Below are positions 6,166 through 7,649 of a stretch of 7,649 nt of DNA, piece after piece. The notes under the pieces are model-generated. The model worked only from the letters and a program-made list of their open reading frames with translations, made no database searches and was not told the origin of the DNA. Where the stretch lies: NCBI GenBank assembly GCA_016783995.1, contig JADHVN010000065.1:1-7649 (forward strand), in the 5' to 3' direction. Made by a program: the position numbers and the translations under genes. This DNA comes from Actinomycetota bacterium (GTDB lineage Bacteria > Actinomycetota > Humimicrobiia > Humimicrobiales > Humimicrobiaceae). Position 1 is the first letter of the stretch. The number at the start of each line of letters is the position of its first letter.

Positions 6166-7083
6166 TTATAAACTCTCTTTTTTAAGCAATGCCGTCAAAT
6201 TTCTTGGTATAACACCAACATATCCCTGTAAATCAAGAAAGTTTAATTTCTCAATTATTGAAGACGGAAGCTTTTCAGCCAGCAGGTTTTGAAGCAAAAT
6301 TTCAGTCTCCTCTGCAGTAAACTCCCCTGCATCTTCAATGTAATCAATAAAAGGTTTATTATACGGGCATGCAATCTGGCATTTCATGCAGCCAACCAGA
6401 CAATTGTGTGACTCAGGTTTAACCCATGCCGGAAAGTTTCCCGGTTCTTCGTTAAAAAAGGTCAAACACCTCTCTGCATGAAGCAAAAAACGTTTAGCGG
6501 TAATAGCTTCGGTAGGACAATTCTTTAAACAGGCTTTGCAATCCAGGCAATTTTCCAGTTCTTTTTTCTCATACCAGTTATCATAATCGCAGCTAATATT
6601 TGAGAAAAAACTGGTTAGATGAAAAAAACTGCCAAAGTCACGGGCATAAGAAATATTATTCCTTCCATACCGGCTTAACCCGCTATAAACTGCCATCATC
6701 TTTTCCGGCAGCCGGGCAGGTAAAACCATATATCCTGTACCCAATAAATACCAGTCAAGAATTGCTTTGATTTTCTGATTCGTCTTTTTCTGCTCTATAT
6801 AGACAGGCGGAATTATAACCGGAAAGCGTTTGTTTTCAATATTGAAATATATTCTGTTTTGGGACCGGGGGACAGCAATAATTATTACAGATACGGGTTT
6901 AAAAGAATCTTCTTTAATATTATATGAAAAATTGTTCAGGTATAACTTATATATTGACTCATCTATATATTTGTCTTCATAGAAACTGTTGATTTCATCT
7001 TCCAGTTCCCTTAACCTACTGAAAGGAATAATTTCGGCTCTGTAATTATATTTCCTTAAGAAATTATTTAAATTTTCAATCAA
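6166..7083 (-). CDS. QueG-like double [4Fe-4S] cluster protein
   Basis: A COG1600-type iron-sulfur protein related to epoxyqueuosine reductase, probably a cytoplasmic reductase. The ferredoxin-like region shows C-x2-C-x2-C-x3-CP (C179, C182, C185, C189), then ERC (C206), then GCMKCQIACP (C232, C235, C239; also C228). This is the two-cluster pattern of QueG. Upstream, GLSRYGRNN (about 135-143) and DFGSFFHLTSFFS (149-161) correspond to the QueG cobalamin-domain segments normally like GLGWIGKN and GSWxxLGEI, but they are divergent. At 305 residues it is shorter than E. coli QueG (379) and has little of the C-terminal HEAT region. I read it as a divergent paralogue rather than certain QueG, so no symbol is given. 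The TTG start (7083) follows AGGAAG at 8-9 bases. ychF follows after about 70 bp. Confidence 0.85.
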   Translation of the reverse strand: MIENLNNFLRKYNYRAEIIPFSRLRELEDEINSFYEDKYIDESIYKLYLNNFSYNIKEDSFKPVSVIIIAVPRSQNRIYFNIENKRFPVIIPPVYIEQKKTNQKIKAILDWYLLGTGYMVLPARLPEKMMAVYSGLSRYGRNNISYARDFGSFFHLTSFFSNISCDYDNWYEKKELENCLDCKACLKNCPTEAITAKRFLLHAERCLTFFNEEPGNFPAWVKPESHNCLVGCMKCQIACPYNKPFIDYIEDAGEFTAEETEILLQNLLAEKLPSSIIEKLNFLDLQGYVGVIPRNLTALLKKESL

Positions 7084-7108
7084 GGGAATAGCTTCCTATT
7101 ATTAAAAT

Positions 7109-7137
7109 TTAATAAAATTACAAATACCTCTATTCAA
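7109..7137 (-). promoter_or_regulatory. Possible promoter of the QueG-like gene
   Basis: On the minus strand TTGAAT (7132-7137) and TATTAA (7109-7114) are 17 bp apart, just upstream of the QueG-like gene and just after the detached tRNA-Ala tail. The -10 match is only four of six in an AT-rich stretch. Read-through from tRNA-Ala is the alternative. Confidence 0.35.
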
Positions 7138-7153
7138 AAATATTAATATAAAA

Positions 7154-7174
7154 TGGTGGAGATGAGCGGACTTG
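7154..7174 (-). pseudogene. Detached 21-nt 3' end of tRNA-Ala
   Basis: Identical to the last 21 nt (C56 to CCA) of the intact tRNA-Ala at 7322-7396, with an offset of 168 bp. Unlike the tRNA-Ser case, the flank beyond the CCA end is not duplicated: the bases left of 7154 do not match those left of 7322. The duplicated segment here is therefore exactly the tRNA tail, as expected of an attachment-site type duplication. Confidence 0.9.
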
Positions 7175-7241
7175 GTCTTTCGTCTCGCTCCGCTCGCTGC
7201 AGAGCCGCAGACTCCCTCGTCTTCGACTCAGTCCGTCTTTT
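7175..7241 (-). repeat. 67-bp tRNA-anchored repeat core, copy B (tRNA-Ala locus)
   Basis: Same core as copy A with three differences, all in one small stem-loop: ACGAAGT becomes GCGGAGC on the minus strand, so an A-T pair is replaced by G-C and the loop GAA by GGA. It is flanked by the 7-bp inverted repeat GGACTTG (7168-7174) and CAAGTCC (7242-7248), the T-arm sequence of tRNA-Ala rather than that of tRNA-Ser. Function unknown. Confidence 0.85.
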
Positions 7242-7248
7242 CAAGTCC

Positions 7249-7279
7249 TGTAAAATATGCACCACCGGCATATTTTACA
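7249..7279. repeat. Conserved 12-bp hairpin, copy B
   Basis: Perfect stem TGTAAAATATGC / GCATATTTTACA with loop ACCACCG (plus strand). The stem matches copy A while the loop differs at most positions, so the stem rather than the loop is conserved. It lies 42 bp from the tRNA-Ala CCA end. Confidence 0.85.
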
Positions 7280-7321
7280 CAATCTGGATTAAACATCCTT
7301 TACCATATTCAGTAAATTTAC

Positions 7322-7396
7322 TGGTGGAGATGAGCGGACTTGAACCGCCGACCTCTTGTCTGCCAGACAAGCGTTCTCCCACTGAACTACATCCCC
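7322..7396 (-). tRNA. tRNA-Ala, anticodon GGC, with encoded CCA
   Basis: Seventy-five nucleotides fold fully: acceptor GGGGATG/CATCTCC with the G3-U70 wobble that is the alanine identity element, discriminator A and encoded CCA; D stem GTTC/GAAC; anticodon stem CTTGT/ACAAG around CTGGCAG (anticodon GGC); T stem GGCGG/CCGCT around TTCAAGT. It reads GCC and GCU alanine codons. No -10 box is seen between it and the partial unit upstream, so it is probably transcribed together with a tRNA lying beyond the right edge. Confidence 0.96.
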
Positions 7397-7400
7397 ACTA

Positions 7401-7488
7401 CCGTCTTTTCAAGTCCCTGAAAACATGCACTTGTGGCATGTTTTCAACAATTTAGCTTCACAAATTCCACCATATTTATTAAATCTAC
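7401..7488 (-). repeat. Partial repeat unit D: core remnant, inverted T-arm, hairpin and 42-bp spacer
   Basis: The first 9 bp (CCGTCTTTT) are the end of the 67-bp core. The rest of the core is missing and the tRNA-Ala 5' end follows after four bases. CAAGTCCC (7410-7417) is the inverted T-arm segment. The hairpin TGAAAACATGC / GCATGTTTTCA (7418-7446, loop ACTTGTG) follows, then a 42-bp spacer to the tRNA tail at 7489. Bases 7401-7482 match 7568-7649 closely, with differences concentrated in the hairpin. It reads as a truncated unit. Confidence 0.8.
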
Positions 7489-7509
7489 TGGTGGGCGAAG
7501 GGGGACTTG
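7489..7509 (-). pseudogene. Detached 21-nt 3' end of a third tRNA (identity unknown)
   Basis: On the minus strand it begins at a T-loop C56 (CAAGT), continues with T-stem CCCCC and acceptor 3' strand TTCGCCC, and ends in discriminator A and CCA. The parent tRNA should therefore begin GGGCGAA with T stem GGGGG. It is neither Ser nor Ala from this window. A tRNA-Val-like acceptor is possible but unproven. The parent is expected just beyond the right edge. Confidence 0.8.
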
Positions 7510-7576
7510 TTCTTTCGTCTTGCTTCGCTCGCTGCAGAGCCGCAGACTCCCTCGTCGTTGACTCAGTCCGTCTTTT
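7510..7576 (-). repeat. 67-bp tRNA-anchored repeat core, copy C
   Basis: Third copy of the core, of identical length, differing from copy A at six and from copy B at five positions. The minus-strand GTC-GAA-GAC becomes GTC-AAC-GAC, so the loop changes and the stem is kept. The second stem-loop reads GCGAAGC, the sequence known from single-stranded DNA work as an unusually stable mini-hairpin. The flanking inverted repeat is GGGACTTG (7502-7509) and CAAGTCCC (7577-7584), the T arm of the third tRNA. Confidence 0.85.
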
Positions 7577-7584
7577 CAAGTCCC

Positions 7585-7613
7585 TGAAAACATACACCTG
7601 GGGTATGTTTTCA
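7585..7613. repeat. Conserved 11-bp hairpin, copy C
   Basis: Perfect stem TGAAAACATAC / GTATGTTTTCA with loop ACCTGGG (plus strand). Compared with hairpin D, the C-G closing step T-G has become T-A with its partner changed in step. It is followed by the start of the same spacer seen at 7447-7488, up to the window edge. Confidence 0.85.
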
Positions 7614-7649
7614 ACAATTTAGCTTCACAAATTCCACCATATTTATTAA

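Noticed and set aside
7153..7622. Open frames over the tRNA-Ala cluster, one containing SGLEPPT
   Set aside because: Same artefact: translation of tRNA antisense and repeat cores. The repeated CRAADSL peptide simply reflects the repeated DNA core.

Overview
The window is AT-rich and looks bacterial. It holds a compact set of genes all on the minus strand, bounded at both ends by tRNA genes that carry an unusual short repeat. Reading in the direction of transcription (right to left) the order is: tRNA-Ala(GGC), a QueG-like double [4Fe-4S] protein, ychF, a membrane-anchored protein of unknown function, an M23 LytM-type peptidase, pheA (prephenate dehydratase with an ACT domain), serS, tRNA-Ser(UGA), and the first codons of another gene running off the left edge. 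Low GC, frequent TTG starts, and a tRNA-Ser directly after serS (as in Bacillus subtilis) suggest a low-GC, probably anaerobic bacterium of Firmicutes or Atribacterota type. This is a weak inference from style, not from a marker search.

The protein-coding block (about 507-7083) is ordinary housekeeping. pheA and serS are 18 bp apart and surely co-transcribed. The unknown gene, the M23 gene and tRNA-Ser each have a recognisable promoter -10 box. The one coding oddity is ychF: every ATG/GTG/TTG start in frame lies inside or after the Walker A motif, so translation must begin at a non-standard codon, best ATC at 6094 behind an AGGAG, unless the assembly has an error.

The unusual part is what surrounds the tRNAs. 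Three times (180-246, 7175-7241, 7510-7576) the same 67-bp, GC-rich core occurs. Each core abuts a 21-bp copy of the 3' end of a tRNA, cut exactly at T-loop residue C56. On the other side each core is followed by a 7-8 bp inverted copy of the T-arm of the same tRNA, then a perfect 11-12 bp hairpin whose stem varies by compensatory changes, then exactly 42 bp of locus-specific spacer, then the CCA end of a tRNA (intact for Ser and Ala; predicted just beyond the right edge for the third). The unit is 167-168 bp in every case. A fourth partial unit (7401-7488) has lost all but 9 bp of the core and touches the 5' side of tRNA-Ala. The precise tRNA breakpoint, the locus-matched inverted repeats and the substitutions that keep small stems point to a non-autonomous tRNA T-loop-anchored element or structured RNA. 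I do not recognise it. No integrase, transposase or reverse transcriptase is in the window, so any mobilising enzyme would act from elsewhere.
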